Shown in pieces: positions 1 through 9,643 of a stretch of DNA of 54,480 nt. The stretch lies in NCBI GenBank assembly GCA_903858635.1, contig CAIOJO010000239.1, forward strand, positions 1 through 54,480. Reading direction: 5' to 3'. The position numbers and the translations under genes are program-made. How positions within the stretch are numbered: the first letter of the stretch is position 1; every line of letters begins with the position of its first letter. Origin of the DNA: an uncultured Telmatospirillum sp. GTDB lineage: Bacteria > Pseudomonadota > Alphaproteobacteria > Rhodospirillales > Magnetospirillaceae. The notes beneath the pieces are model-generated. The model did no database searches. It was not told the origin of the DNA and saw only the letters and a list, made by a program, of their open reading frames with translations.

Positions 1-454
1 CCGCCCGGGCGCGGCGCTGGCCTTCGAAGGTGAACGGCTTGGTCACCACGCCGACGGTGAGGATGTTCTTTTCGCGGGCCATGCGCGCGATCACCGGCGC
101 CGCCCCGGTGCCGGTGCCGCCGCCCATGCCGGCGGTGATGAACACCATGTGGGTGCCTTCGAGGTGGCGGTATAGCTCGTCCGCCGCCTCCTCGGCCGCG
201 GCGCGGCCGATTTCCGGCTTGGCCCCGGCGCCCAGTCCCTGGGTGATGTGCGGCCCGAGCTGGATGCGGCGGGTCGCCTTGGAGTGCAGCAATTGCTGCG
301 CATCCGTGTTCGCCACGATGAACTCGACGCCCTGCAGGTCCATCGCGATCATGTTGTCGACCGCGTTGGTGCCGCCGCCGCCGACGCCGATGACGGCGAT
401 GCGCGGGCTGAAGTCGGTGTGCATGCTTTGCGGGATCGTCAGGTTCAGGGTCAT
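1..454 (-). CDS. ftsZ: Cell division GTPase FtsZ, N-terminal part (cut by window edge)
   Basis: FtsZ is the tubulin-like GTPase that polymerises into the Z-ring at midcell. About 151 residues are present and the rest lies beyond the left edge. The sequence shows the nucleotide-binding start [18 protein letters not shown], then NTDAQQL, and the tubulin signature [13 protein letters not shown] around residues 115-127. The ATG at 454 is supported by a GGGGGGAG Shine-Dalgarno seven bases upstream. It is the last dcw gene visible, 58 bp downstream of ftsA, the only sizeable gap in this part of the cluster, so it may have extra expression signals there. The identity is secure. Confidence 0.97.
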   Translation of the reverse strand, partial: MTLNLTIPQSMHTDFSPRIAVIGVGGGGTNAVDNMIAMDLQGVEFIVANTDAQQLLHSKATRRIQLGPHITQGLGAGAKPEIGRAAAEEAADELYRHLEGTHMVFITAGMGGGTGTGAAPVIARMAREKNILTVGVVTKPFTFEGQRRARA

Positions 455-512
455 GGCTTGTCTCCCCCCGGGAGGAATCGCTTGTAAGAGAGGTTTCCGA
501 TTCGCGTCTGCA

Positions 513-1814
513 TCACACGCGATCACGCAGGAAATTCACGAGGCGACGCACCCACCCCGCGGGACGCTCGGCGTCCGGGTCGATATCGGAGAGGGTGCGG
601 CCTTCCCCGGCCGCCCAGGTCAGCAGGCCCACCGCGGTCGCGAAGGCCGGTCCGCAGGCCGAATCCGGCAGGTCGCGCAGCGGCATCGGCTTGCCCGGCC
701 GCACCGTGCGGCCAAGGATGCGGGCCGCCATTTCGCGGGCGCCCGAGAGCTGGCTGGCGCCCCCGGTCAGCACCGTGCTGGTGCCGGCGATGCGCGCCAG
801 CCCCGAGCCGTCCAGCCGCTCCTTCACCATTTCGAAGGTTTCTTCCAGGCGCGGCTTGATTATGTTCACCACCATGCTGCGCGGCACCTTGGCGATCTGG
901 TGCTCTTCCTCGCCCACCCGCGGCACCGGCAGCATTTCCCGCTCGTCGTCCGGGCTCGCATGCGCGCTGCCGAACAGCGTCTTCAGCCGTTCGGCGTGCG
1001 CCACCGGCGTGGACAACAGGCGCGCGATGTCGTTGGTGACCTGCGATCCGCCGATCGGCAGTTGCGCGGTGTGCAGCAACTGGCCCTCGGCGAACACCGC
1101 CATGCCGGTGGTGCCGCCGCCCATGTCCAGCACCATGGCGCCAAGCTGCTTCTCGTCCTCCACCAGCGTCGCCAGCCCCGCCGCCATCGGCGAGGAGACC
1201 AGCTCGGCGATGTCGAGGTCGCAGCGCGCCATCGCCGCGCCGAGCGTGCGCAGCGCGGTGCTGAGCGCGTCGACCACGTGCATCCGCCCGGTGAGGGTTT
1301 CGCAATGCAGCCCGCGCGGATCGGTCACGCCCTGCATGTCGTCGGCGGTGAACGACAGCGGCAGCGCGTGGATGATCTCGCGGCCCTCGCTGGCGGCGCG
1401 GGCGCGGCCTTCCTGCAGCACGCGGCGGATGTCCTGTTCGTTCACCGCGCGACCGCCGACCGGCCACTGCACGTTGAACAGCCGGCTCTCGGGCTGGCCG
1501 CAGGACAGGTTCACCGTCACCTCGCGCAGCCGCGTGCCCGCCATTTCCTCGGCCTGGCCCACCGCGGCGCGGATGGCGCGTTCCGCGTCCTCGATGTCGG
1601 TGATGCCGCCGCCGCGCACCCCGCGGCCCTTTTGCCAGCCGAAGCCGAGCGCGCGCAGGGTGAAATCCGATTCCACCCGGCCGATGATGCAGACGATCTT
1701 GGTGGTGCCGATGTCGAGCACGCCGATGGCGCCGGACGGACGCGGGCGGTTGCGCGCCGGCGGGTCCATCGGCTCGACGCTGGGCGGCAGCAGGCGACGC
1801 GCCATGTCGTTCAT
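513..1814 (-). CDS. ftsA: Cell division protein FtsA
   Basis: FtsA is an actin-fold ATPase that tethers FtsZ filaments to the inner membrane and recruits later division proteins. The 433-residue product has the phosphate-1 motif ([17 protein letters not shown], near residue 30) and the phosphate-2 motif ([14 protein letters not shown]) of the actin/Hsp70 superfamily. Between them is the SHS2-type insertion. It ends in a short amphipathic segment ([14 protein letters not shown]), the expected membrane-targeting helix. The start at 1814 is preferred over one 54 bases upstream because it has a GGCGGAG ribosome site and avoids overlap with ftsQ, whose stop is 10 bp upstream. Codon use matches ftsZ, ddl and murB rather than genes to the right of murC. 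Confidence 0.96.
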   Translation of the reverse strand: MNDMARRLLPPSVEPMDPPARNRPRPSGAIGVLDIGTTKIVCIIGRVESDFTLRALGFGWQKGRGVRGGGITDIEDAERAIRAAVGQAEEMAGTRLREVTVNLSCGQPESRLFNVQWPVGGRAVNEQDIRRVLQEGRARAASEGREIIHALPLSFTADDMQGVTDPRGLHCETLTGRMHVVDALSTALRTLGAAMARCDLDIAELVSSPMAAGLATLVEDEKQLGAMVLDMGGGTTGMAVFAEGQLLHTAQLPIGGSQVTNDIARLLSTPVAHAERLKTLFGSAHASPDDEREMLPVPRVGEEEHQIAKVPRSMVVNIIKPRLEETFEMVKERLDGSGLARIAGTSTVLTGGASQLSGAREMAARILGRTVRPGKPMPLRDLPDSACGPAFATAVGLLTWAAGEGRTLSDIDPDAERPAGWVRRLVNFLRDRV

Positions 1815-1824
1815 CTCCGCCCCT

Positions 1825-2727
1825 TCACGTCGGTTTCCGCCCGGCTTTGGTATCCCCGCGACAGCCACGCTCTTGCGTGGCGATAGCGCAATTCGATTCG
1901 GCCTTGTCGGGCTGCGGCCGCACCACGAGGCGGTCGAGCAGCCGCAGGTCGACCACCTGCAGCGGCCGGTCGAGCAAGGCGTGGGTCGATTGCAGCTCCA
2001 TCAGCTTGGCCAGCGCCGGCGCTTCCGCGCCTTCCGGCAGCAGCACGTCGGCGCCGTTGTTCATGCGCAGGTTCCAGCGCCGCTCGCCCACCCGCACCGC
2101 CGCCTGCAGGCGGCTCATGATCACCGGATAGGCCGCCAGCGCATCGATCAGCGCCGCCGCCGCCGCCGGCGCGCCCGGGCCCACCACCAGCGGCACCTGG
2201 TTGGCGAAGGCGGCGACGTCGGCATCGGTCACCGTGTCGCCGGTGCGGTCGATCAGCACGAAGCGGCCCTGCAGTTGCCACACCGCGAACGGCCGGCGCT
2301 CCTGCAACTGCACCACGATGGTGCCGGGCAGGCGCCGCTCGACGGTGGCGCTCTGCACCCAGTTGATGGTTTCGATGCGCGCGCGCGCCGCGCTCAGCGA
2401 AAAGCCGAGGATCGGATCGCCGGTGCGCACGCCCAGCGCCGCGCGCAGCAGCGGTTCCGGCGTCTTCTGCCGCCCCTCCAGCACCACCTCCTGCACGCGC
2501 AGGCCAAACTGTGCCGTGGCATGCAGCAGCCGCTCGCGGAAGCTTTCGCCACGGCCGATCACCTGCACGCCGGCATAGCCGACGAGCCCCACCCCAATCA
2601 GCCCTGCCAGCGCGAGGCCCGGCTTCACCAGGTGACGCAGCCGTTTGCGCAACAGCCGCAAGAGGCCGGGCCGGCCCGGAATGCTCGGCAGCGGCATCGC
2701 GCGCGGGGGCGGCCTCACACGCGACAT
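1825..2727 (-). CDS. ftsQ: Cell division protein FtsQ
   Basis: FtsQ is a bitopic divisome protein that links cytoplasmic FtsA/FtsZ to the periplasmic FtsB/FtsL and FtsW/FtsI parts. The 300-residue product has a basic cytoplasmic tail, one membrane segment (LALAGLIGVGLVGYAGVQVI, about residues 37-57) and a POTRA domain (beginning GLRVQEVVLEGR). The FtsQ beta domain follows, and family features such as WVQSATVERRLPGTI are clear. The start at 2727 overlaps the ddl stop by 13 bp. An in-frame start at 2754 would overlap more and is less likely. The C-terminus after the beta domain is short and charged. Confidence 0.93.
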   Translation of the reverse strand: MSRVRPPPRAMPLPSIPGRPGLLRLLRKRLRHLVKPGLALAGLIGVGLVGYAGVQVIGRGESFRERLLHATAQFGLRVQEVVLEGRQKTPEPLLRAALGVRTGDPILGFSLSAARARIETINWVQSATVERRLPGTIVVQLQERRPFAVWQLQGRFVLIDRTGDTVTDADVAAFANQVPLVVGPGAPAAAAALIDALAAYPVIMSRLQAAVRVGERRWNLRMNNGADVLLPEGAEAPALAKLMELQSTHALLDRPLQVVDLRLLDRLVVRPQPDKAESNCAIATQERGCRGDTKAGRKPT

Positions 2728-3635
2728 GCGGCGTGCTCCACCATCCAGGCGCACAGCTCGGCGAAGCTCATGCCCAACAGCGCGGCCTGTTCGGGCAGCA
2801 GCGAAGTGGGGGTCAGCCCGGGCTGCGTGTTCACTTCCAACAGCACCAGCCGGCCGGGCTCGCCGGCGGTGTCGTCGTAGCGGAAATCGGCGCGCGAGGC
2901 GCCGCGGCAGCCGAGCGCGCGATGCGCCGCCAGCGCCATTTCCAGCGCCTGGGCGGTGATCTCCGGCGGCACCGCCGCCGGCACCACGTGCAGCGAGCCG
3001 CCATCGCCGTATTTCGATTCGTAGTCGTAGAAGCTGCCCGCCTTGGCGACGATTTCGGTCACGGCGAGCGCGCGGTCGCCCATCACGCCCACGGTGAGTT
3101 CGCGGCCCGGGATGAATTCCTCCACCATGGCCTGCCGGCCGAACCGCCAGGCCGCCACCACCGCGGCGCGACGGTTGCCGCCGACGCGCATGATCTCCAC
3201 GCCGACCGAGGAGCCTTCGTTCACCGGCTTGATGACGTAGGGCGCCGGCATCGGGTCGGCCAGCGCGAGGTCGGCCACGACCTCGGTGCCGCCGCGCGCC
3301 ACCGCCAGCCCGGCCGCCGCGAACACCGCCTTCGCCGCCACCTTGTCCATCGCCAGCGCGGAGGCGCGCACGCCGGAATGGGTGTACGGAATGCCGAGCC
3401 AGTCCAGCACGCCCTGGATGGTGCCGTCCTCGCCGAAGTGGCCGTGCAGGGCGTTGAACACGGCATCCGGCCGCGGTTCCAGCGCGGCGAGCACCGCGCG
3501 CAGGTCGCTGCCCACCTCGACCGGCACGACGTCGTAGCCGGCCTGGCGCAGCGCCGCGATCACCTGCGTGCCGGACACCAGCGACACCGCGCGCTCGACC
3601 GAAATCCCCCCATACAGAACCGCAACCCGCTTCAC
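2715..3635 (-). CDS. ddl: D-alanine--D-alanine ligase
   Basis: This ATP-grasp enzyme joins two D-alanines for the tip of the peptidoglycan stem peptide in the cytoplasm. The 306-residue product has the N-terminal VAVLYGGISVERAVSL motif, the LHGHFGEDGTIQG substrate loop, YVIKPVNEGSSVGV with the ATP-binding lysine, and the C-terminal metal site region EVNTQPGLTPTSLLPEQA. Length and motif order fit the DdlB type usual in dcw clusters. Translation begins with GTG at 3635, overlapping the murB stop as GTGA, so it is probably translationally coupled. A hand count of alanine codons in its first half favours GCG over GCC (about 16 to 9), unlike murG to the right. Confidence 0.96.
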   Translation of the reverse strand: MKRVAVLYGGISVERAVSLVSGTQVIAALRQAGYDVVPVEVGSDLRAVLAALEPRPDAVFNALHGHFGEDGTIQGVLDWLGIPYTHSGVRASALAMDKVAAKAVFAAAGLAVARGGTEVVADLALADPMPAPYVIKPVNEGSSVGVEIMRVGGNRRAAVVAAWRFGRQAMVEEFIPGRELTVGVMGDRALAVTEIVAKAGSFYDYESKYGDGGSLHVVPAAVPPEITAQALEMALAAHRALGCRGASRADFRYDDTAGEPGRLVLLEVNTQPGLTPTSLLPEQAALLGMSFAELCAWMVEHAACRV

Positions 3636-4570
3636 GTCTCCCCCTCCCCTTGAGGGAGCACGGACCCCGGCACCCCGATCCGCCGGATCTCCCACTCCAG
3701 TTCCACCCCGCTCGCCGCGCGCACGCGCCGGCGCACCTCCTCGCCCAGCCCCTCGATATCGGCCGCCGTCGCGCCGCCGGTGTTGATCAGGAAGTTGCAG
3801 TGCAGTTCCGACACCTGCGCCGCCCCGCGCATGAGCCCGCGGCAGCCGGCGGCCTCGATCAGTTCCCACGCCTTCATGTCGGGCGGGTTGCGGAAGGTCG
3901 ATCCGCCGGTGCGGGCGTGCACCGGCTGCGTCGTGCCGCGGGCGGCGCGGATTTCCGCGATGCGCGCGGCGATGGCGACCGGGTCGCCGGGCTGCGCGCG
4001 CAGGCGGGCCCGTACCACCATGCCGCCCGGCGGCAGCGCGGCGTGGCGATAGGCGAAGCCCAGCGCGGGCGCCTCGCAGCGCACCAGCTCGCCGGACCGG
4101 GTGACGATCTCCGCCCAGTCCAGCACCTGCGAGATATCGCCGGCATAGGCGCCGGCGTTCATTGCCACCGCGCCGCCCAGCGAGCCGGGAATGCCCCACA
4201 GCCACTCCAGCCCGGTCAGCCCGGCGGCGGCGGCCTGTTCGGCCACCGTGGTGTCCAGCGCGGCGGCGCCGGCGACGATCCCGTCGGCCTGCACCACGAT
4301 GTCGCCGAAGTCGCGCGCCAGCTTCACCACCACGCCGGGCACCCCGCCGTCGCGCACGATCAGGTTGGACGCGGCGCCGATGGGGATCACCGGCAGCTCG
4401 GGCGCCAGCGCGCGCAGGAAGGCGCACAGGTCCTCGACGTCGGCCGGGCGCACCAGCGCTTCCGCCGGCCCGCCGACGCGGAACCAGGTCTGCGGCCCCA
4501 GCGGCGCATCGGCCTGCAGCCGCCCGCGCAGCGGCGGCAGCGTCTCGGCCAGGGGGCGGGCGGTCATCAT
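3632..4570 (-). CDS. murB: UDP-N-acetylenolpyruvoylglucosamine reductase MurB
   Basis: MurB is the FAD enzyme that uses NADPH to reduce UDP-GlcNAc-enolpyruvate to UDP-MurNAc. The 312-residue product has the FAD-binding motifs [16 protein letters not shown] and [17 protein letters not shown]. It also has the [10 protein letters not shown] segment carrying the proton-donating serine, and a late glutamate in WEIRRIG. Length fits the shorter bacterial (type II) form. It starts with two ATGs; the first, at 4570, overlaps the murC stop as ATGA. Its own stop overlaps the ddl GTG. Base composition matches the left block of the dcw cluster. Confidence 0.96.
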   Translation of the reverse strand: MMTARPLAETLPPLRGRLQADAPLGPQTWFRVGGPAEALVRPADVEDLCAFLRALAPELPVIPIGAASNLIVRDGGVPGVVVKLARDFGDIVVQADGIVAGAAALDTTVAEQAAAAGLTGLEWLWGIPGSLGGAVAMNAGAYAGDISQVLDWAEIVTRSGELVRCEAPALGFAYRHAALPPGGMVVRARLRAQPGDPVAIAARIAEIRAARGTTQPVHARTGGSTFRNPPDMKAWELIEAAGCRGLMRGAAQVSELHCNFLINTGGATAADIEGLGEEVRRRVRAASGVELEWEIRRIGVPGSVLPQGEGET

Positions 4571-6000
4571 GTCGATCCCGTTTTCTTGTGGCCGGCCTGC
4601 AGCGCGGCCAGCTGGCCGGGCAGGGCGGCGGCCCATTGGGTGATGTTGCCGGCGCCCAGGCACACCACGAAGTCGCCGGAGCGCGCGATGGCGTGGACCA
4701 TTTCGGCCAGGTGCTCGGGGCCGGGCAGCGGCACCACGCTGCGATGCCCGCGCGCGCGCAGCCCCTCCACCAGCGCGTCGCGGTCCACCCCCGGAATGGG
4801 CTGCTCGCCCGCCGGGTAGACATTGGCCACGATCACCGTGCCGGCGTCGTTCATGCAGGTGCAGAACCCCTCGAACAGCGATTGCAGGCGGGTGAAGCGG
4901 TGCGGCTGCACCACCGCCACCACGTCGCGCGCCCCGGCCTGGCGCGCCGCCTTCAGCACCGCCGCGATCTCCACGGGGTGGTGGCCGTAGTCGTCGACCA
5001 CGGTGATGCCGCCGGCCTCGCCGATCCGGGTGAAGCGTCGCTTGACGCCGCGGAACGCGGCGAAGGCGCTGCGCAGGGTGGCGTCGTCGATTTCCATTTC
5101 GGCGGCGATGGCGACCGCCGCGAGTGCGTTCTGCACGTTGTGGCTGCCCAGCATCGGCAGCCGGAACGGTCCCATCTTGCGCGCCCGGTTGCGCGCGCGG
5201 TTGGTCACCGTCACCTCGAACGTCGCGCCCATCCGGTCCGACACCAGCTTGTCGGCGCGCACGTCGGCCTGCTGGGAGAACCCATAGGTGATGATGCGCC
5301 GGTCCGACAGGCGCGGGATCATCTGCTGCACCGCCGGGTGGTCCACGCACAGCACGGCGAAGCCATAGAACGGGATGTTGGCGACGAAATGCTCGAAGCC
5401 GGCCAGCATCGCCTCCGCCGTGCCCCAGTGGTCGAGGTGCTCGGGGTCCATGTTGGTCACCACCGCGATCACCGCGGGCAGGCGCAGGAAGCTGCCGTCG
5501 CTCTCGTCGGCCTCCACCACCATCCAGTCGCCGGAGCCGAGCCGCGTATTGGTGCCGTAGGCGTTGATGATGCCGCCGTTGATCACCGTCGGGTCGAGGT
5601 GGGCCGCTTCCAGCACCGCCGCCACCAGGCTGGTCGTGGTGGTCTTGCCATGGGTGCCGCCGATGGCGATGGCCCATTTGAGCCGCATCAATTCGGCCAG
5701 CATCTCGGCCCGGCGCACCACCGGAATGAGTCGGGCGCGGGCTGCCGCCACCTCCGGGTTGTCGGCCTTGACCGCCGACGAAATGACCACCACCCGGGCC
5801 TCGCCCAGGTTCTCGGCGCTATGGCCGATATGGATGGTGATACCCTGCTTGCGCAGGCGTTTCACATTGGCGTTGGCGGCGATGTCCGAGCCCTGCACCT
5901 GGTAGCCGAGGTTGTGCATCACTTCAGCAATGCCGCTCATGCCGATGCCGCCGATGCCGACGAAATGGATGGTGCCGATGGTGAGCGGCAGCGATCTCAT
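4567..6000 (-). CDS. murC: UDP-N-acetylmuramate--L-alanine ligase MurC
   Basis: MurC adds L-alanine to UDP-MurNAc, the first stem-peptide step. The 477-residue product begins with the Rossmann motif [17 protein letters not shown]. It carries the Mur ligase P-loop [12 protein letters not shown] near residue 120, the central DESDGSFL motif, and the C-terminal domain with [12 protein letters not shown] and QPHRFTR. Start (6000) and stop both overlap neighbours by four bases. The odd point is codon use. The first ~115 codons prefer GCC for Ala and CAT for His, like genes to the right, while codons after the P-loop prefer GCG and CAC, like genes to the left. The frame is intact across the change, so the gene looks functional but may be a mosaic. 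Confidence 0.96.
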   Translation of the reverse strand: MRSLPLTIGTIHFVGIGGIGMSGIAEVMHNLGYQVQGSDIAANANVKRLRKQGITIHIGHSAENLGEARVVVISSAVKADNPEVAAARARLIPVVRRAEMLAELMRLKWAIAIGGTHGKTTTTSLVAAVLEAAHLDPTVINGGIINAYGTNTRLGSGDWMVVEADESDGSFLRLPAVIAVVTNMDPEHLDHWGTAEAMLAGFEHFVANIPFYGFAVLCVDHPAVQQMIPRLSDRRIITYGFSQQADVRADKLVSDRMGATFEVTVTNRARNRARKMGPFRLPMLGSHNVQNALAAVAIAAEMEIDDATLRSAFAAFRGVKRRFTRIGEAGGITVVDDYGHHPVEIAAVLKAARQAGARDVVAVVQPHRFTRLQSLFEGFCTCMNDAGTVIVANVYPAGEQPIPGVDRDALVEGLRARGHRSVVPLPGPEHLAEMVHAIARSGDFVVCLGAGNITQWAAALPGQLAALQAGHKKTGST

Positions 6001-7130
6001 GGCCGAACCTTCGCGCTGTCTTTGATCAGGGACGTCACCAACGCGGCCAGGCGCTCCGCCGCGTCGGGCGCCCCGGCGGCGTGGGCGCAGGCGGCGGCTT
6101 TGGTCAGGCTGCCGGGCAGGGCGAACAAGGATTCGAGGCGGGCCGCCAGACTGTCGGCGGTAAAGGCCGCCTGCGGAATCAGCCAGCCGCCGCCGGCTTC
6201 GTCGATGGCATGGGCGTTGGCCGTCTGGTGGTCGTCGATGGCATGCGGATAGGGCACCAGGATGGACGGGCGGCCGAGCGCGGTGAGTTCGGCGACGGTC
6301 GAGGCGCCGGCCCGGGCGATCACCAGATGGGACTCGGCCATGCGCTCCGGGGCGTCGTGGAAGAAGCTTTCGAGGGTTGCCCGGATGCCGGTTTCGCCAT
6401 AGGACCGGCGCACCGCTTCGAGATCCTCGGGCCGGCATTGCTGGCTGAGTTCGATCCGCCGACGCAAGACCTCGGGCAGGCGGGCGAGGGCTGCCGGCAC
6501 CACCTCGGACAGGATGCGGGCGCCCTGCGAGCCGCCGAGAACCAGCAGCCGCAGCGGGCCGTCGGCCACCAGCGAGGGATAGGGGTGGCCCCGCCAGGCG
6601 AGGGCGGCGCCGCGCACCGGCATCCCGGTCTGCGTCACCTTGCCGTGCCAGGAAGCCGACAGATGGGCCACTTCGGGATAGGAGGTGGCGATGCGGCTGA
6701 CCCGCGGCGCCAGCAGTCGGTTGGCTCGGCCCAGCACGGCGTTCTGCTCATGCAGCAGGGTGGGTGTGCCGACGGTGGCGGCGGCCAGCATGGCCGGCAC
6801 CGACGCGTAGCCGCCGAAACCGACGACGGCGGCCGGCCGCAGGCGGCGCAGCAGGCGGCGCGCCTGCAGGAAGCCGATGCCGAGTTCGCCAAGGGCGCCG
6901 AGACGGGCGCCGAGGCCGCGGCCGGCCAGGCCGCCGGCGCGGATGCGATGGGTTGCCAGGCTGCCCAGGGTGCCGCCATAGGCCTGGCCGCGGCGATCGG
7001 TCACCAGGGCCAGCCGGTGACCCTGGGCCAACAGTTCCGCCGCCAGCGCTTCGGCCGGGAAGACGTGCCCGCCGGTGCCGCCGGCGGTCAGCAGGATGAG
7101 CGGCGAGGTGGCCGGGGCGGCGCGGTTCAC
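5997..7130 (-). CDS. murG: Lipid II synthase MurG
   Basis: MurG is the membrane-associated glycosyltransferase that adds GlcNAc from UDP-GlcNAc to lipid I, making lipid II on the cytoplasmic face. The 377-residue product has the N-terminal glycine loop [12 protein letters not shown], the acceptor-domain segment [14 protein letters not shown], and the second glycine loop GGSQGAR. The UDP-GlcNAc site region [19 protein letters not shown] is also present. The GTG at 7130 overlaps the ftsW stop as GTGA and precedes the conserved region by about ten residues, so it is preferred. Alanine codons are mostly GCC (about 22 GCC to 6 GCG in the first 150 codons by hand count). Confidence 0.96.
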   Translation of the reverse strand: MNRAAPATSPLILLTAGGTGGHVFPAEALAAELLAQGHRLALVTDRRGQAYGGTLGSLATHRIRAGGLAGRGLGARLGALGELGIGFLQARRLLRRLRPAAVVGFGGYASVPAMLAAATVGTPTLLHEQNAVLGRANRLLAPRVSRIATSYPEVAHLSASWHGKVTQTGMPVRGAALAWRGHPYPSLVADGPLRLLVLGGSQGARILSEVVPAALARLPEVLRRRIELSQQCRPEDLEAVRRSYGETGIRATLESFFHDAPERMAESHLVIARAGASTVAELTALGRPSILVPYPHAIDDHQTANAHAIDEAGGGWLIPQAAFTADSLAARLESLFALPGSLTKAAACAHAAGAPDAAERLAALVTSLIKDSAKVRP

Positions 7131-8251
7131 TGCCAGCCCTCCTGCCCGTAGCGCTTGCGGGTCAGCGCCAGGATCATCCCCATGCCGAGGGCCAGGGCCA
7201 ACATCGACGAGCCGCCGTAGGAGATGAAAGGCAGCGTCATCCCCTTGGTCGGCATCAGGTGCAGGGTCGAGGCCATGTTGATGATCGCCTGCAATCCGAA
7301 CTGCACCAGCAGCCCCGAGGTGGCCAGCAGGACGAACAAATTCTCTTCGACCAGCATGCGGCTGAACCCGCGCAGCACGATGAAGGCGAAGACCCCGACC
7401 ACTACCAGACAGAGGATCAGACCGAACTCCTCGCCGGCCACCGCCATGATGAAGTCGGTGTGGGCGTCCGGCAGAACCGCTTTGACCCGGCCTTCGCCGG
7501 GACCGCGACCGAACAGGCCGCCGAAATGGAAGGCCTGCAGCGCGGTGGTCACCTGGTAGCTGTCGCCGGCCGAAGGATCGAGGAAGCGGTCGATGCGGCT
7601 GGCCACATGGCCGAAGGTGAAATAGGCGGCGACCAGGCCGCCGAGGCCGACCACCATGCCCAGCAGCACCCAGAACAGCGGCAGGCCGGCCAGGAAGAAC
7701 TCGACGAACCATACCGCCGAGACCACCAGCGTCATGCCGACATCGGGTTGCAGCAGCAACAGGCCGGCGACCAGCAGGTACAGGCAGAGCGATACCGCGT
7801 TGCCGGGGAAGTTCTCGCTCAGGCGCTGTTCGGTGAACATCCAGGCGGCGACCACGGCGAAGGTCGGCTTGACGAATTCGGACGGCTGGATGGTCAGCCC
7901 GGCCAGGCTGATCCAGCGGGTGGCGCCCTTGATCTCCTGGCCCAGCACCAGGGTGGCCGCCATCAGCAGGATGGCGCCGAGGAACCCCAGGCAGGCCAGC
8001 CGGCGGATGTTCTTCGGGGTCAACAGGGAGACGGCGAAGATGATCAGCAGGGCGGGCGGCAGGAAGACGAATTGGCGGCGCACGAAATGGAAGTGATCGG
8101 CGCCGATGCGCTCGGCCACTGCCGGGCTGGCCGCCATGATCAGCAGGGCGCCGATGGCCACCAGCATGCCGACGGCGGCCATCGTCCAACGGTCGACCGT
8201 CCACCACCAGCGGCCGATGACGGAGGTGTCGGTGCGGCCCAACGACATCAT
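7127..8251 (-). CDS. ftsW: Septal peptidoglycan glycosyltransferase FtsW
   Basis: FtsW is the SEDS-family polytopic membrane enzyme that polymerises glycan strands from lipid II at the septum, working with FtsI. The 374-residue product has about ten hydrophobic segments and the SEDS signatures ATRWISLAGLTIQPSEFVK, LLQPDVGMTLV (with the catalytic-type Asp) and ALPFISYGGSS-like TLPFISYGGSSMLA near the C-terminus. The start at 8251 (first of two ATGs) overlaps the murD stop as ATGA. FtsW is distinguished from RodA by its dcw position and by the FtsI partner encoded upstream. Confidence 0.96.
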   Translation of the reverse strand: MMSLGRTDTSVIGRWWWTVDRWTMAAVGMLVAIGALLIMAASPAVAERIGADHFHFVRRQFVFLPPALLIIFAVSLLTPKNIRRLACLGFLGAILLMAATLVLGQEIKGATRWISLAGLTIQPSEFVKPTFAVVAAWMFTEQRLSENFPGNAVSLCLYLLVAGLLLLQPDVGMTLVVSAVWFVEFFLAGLPLFWVLLGMVVGLGGLVAAYFTFGHVASRIDRFLDPSAGDSYQVTTALQAFHFGGLFGRGPGEGRVKAVLPDAHTDFIMAVAGEEFGLILCLVVVGVFAFIVLRGFSRMLVEENLFVLLATSGLLVQFGLQAIINMASTLHLMPTKGMTLPFISYGGSSMLALALGMGMILALTRKRYGQEGWQ

Positions 8252-9636
8252 GACGACCTCGCCCCAGGCAGAGCCGCCACCAGACGACGGAACCTGTCAC
8301 CGCGCTCCTCGAAGCTGCTGAATTGGTCCCACGAGGCGCAGGCCGGCGATAGCAGCACCACCGCTCCGGGGCGCTTGTCGATGATCGCCGCCTTGCGGGC
8401 CTCGGCCACCGCCGCCTCCAGCGTGCCGGAGCGTTCGAACGCCACCTGGCCGGTCAGGGTGTGGGCGAAAGCGTCGCTGGCCTCGCCGATCAGGAACGCC
8501 CGGCGGATGCGCGGGAACAGGTATTCAAGGCTGGCGATGCCGCCTTCCTTGGCCTGGCCGCCGAGGATCCAATAGACGTTGTCGTAGCAGACCAGGGCAT
8601 TGGCTACGGCATCGGCATTGGTCGCCTTGCTGTCGTTGACGTAGCGGATGCCGTCGATTTCGGCGATCAGTTCCTGCCGATGGGCCAGGCCGGGATAGCT
8701 CTTGAGCCCCTTGCCGATGGCTTCGATATCGATGCCCGAGGCGCGTGCCGCGGCATAGGCCGCGCAGGCGTTCTGCCAATTGTGCCGGCCAGGCAGGGTG
8801 GCAATGCCATTCAAGTCGATGATCGCCGCCGCCTGCCCGTCGCAGTCGTCCACCAGGATGCCTTGCGGGGCGTAAACGCCGCCGGTTACCGGCCGCTCGA
8901 CCGAGATGGGAACCGCGTATTCGCCGGTGGCGTGGCGCAAATGCTCGTAGACCGAACGCGACGGCTTGTCGTCGACCCCGACCACCGCGACCCCGCCGGG
9001 GCGCAGGCGGTCGAATAGGCCGGCCTTGGCCGCCACGTAACCGTCCATGCCGCCGTGTCTTCCCAGATGGTCGGGGGTGACGTTGAGCAGCACGCCGATA
9101 TCGAAGGCCGCTTGGTCGAGCAGTTCGAGCTGGTAGGACGACAGTTCGAGCACATAGCTGTCGTCGCTGCCCAGCGCCGGCAGATCGAGGGCCGGAGTCC
9201 CCAGATTGCCCCCCGCCGCCACCTGACGGCCGCCGGTTTTCAGGATGTGAGCGATCAGCGTGGTGGTGGTCGATTTGCCGTTGGTTCCGGTGACGGCGAC
9301 GAAATGGGCGGCCGGACAAGCCATCGCCAGCAGATCGACGTCGCAGACCAGGCGGATTCCCTGCTCGCGGGCGCGCCGCGCCACCGGATGGGGTTGGGGA
9401 TGGGTATGGGGGATGCCGGGGCTCCACACCATGAGGGTCAGCGGGGCCAGATCGACGGCGCCGAGATCGACCAGATCGATACCCTCGGTCCGGGCGGCCT
9501 CGCGCGCTGCAGCCTTGTCGTCCCATGCCCAGACGACGGCACCGCTGTCCTTGAGGCTGCGTGCCGTCGACGCGCCGGACTTGCCGAGGCCCATCACCGC
9601 AACCGTCTTGCCGCTGAGGAACGGAACGCGAGGCAT
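8248..9636 (-). CDS. murD: UDP-N-acetylmuramoylalanine--D-glutamate ligase MurD
   Basis: MurD adds D-glutamate to UDP-MurNAc-L-Ala. The 462-residue product shows the N-terminal nucleotide-fold motif VAVMGLGKSGAS, the P-loop VTGTNGKSTTTTLI near residue 120, and LNVTPDHLGRHGGMDGY. Later motifs are LPGRHNWQNACAAYAA and YVNDSKATNADAVANAL, then LLSPACASWDQFSSFEERGDRF at the C-terminus, all in the order typical of MurD. It starts 7 bp after mraY ends and its stop overlaps ftsW. Aspartate codons are often GAT, as in other genes right of the murC break. Confidence 0.97.
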   Translation of the reverse strand: MPRVPFLSGKTVAVMGLGKSGASTARSLKDSGAVVWAWDDKAAAREAARTEGIDLVDLGAVDLAPLTLMVWSPGIPHTHPQPHPVARRAREQGIRLVCDVDLLAMACPAAHFVAVTGTNGKSTTTTLIAHILKTGGRQVAAGGNLGTPALDLPALGSDDSYVLELSSYQLELLDQAAFDIGVLLNVTPDHLGRHGGMDGYVAAKAGLFDRLRPGGVAVVGVDDKPSRSVYEHLRHATGEYAVPISVERPVTGGVYAPQGILVDDCDGQAAAIIDLNGIATLPGRHNWQNACAAYAAARASGIDIEAIGKGLKSYPGLAHRQELIAEIDGIRYVNDSKATNADAVANALVCYDNVYWILGGQAKEGGIASLEYLFPRIRRAFLIGEASDAFAHTLTGQVAFERSGTLEAAVAEARKAAIIDKRPGAVVLLSPACASWDQFSSFEERGDRFRRLVAALPGARSS

Positions 9637-9643
9637 CCGGCCC

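Noticed and set aside
30-2880. Long plus-strand open frames (618 and 761 codons) opposite ftsZ, ftsA and ftsQ
   Set aside because: They are GC-rich antisense shadows; their translations are Arg/His/Ala-rich with no family motifs, while the minus strand encodes clear division proteins.
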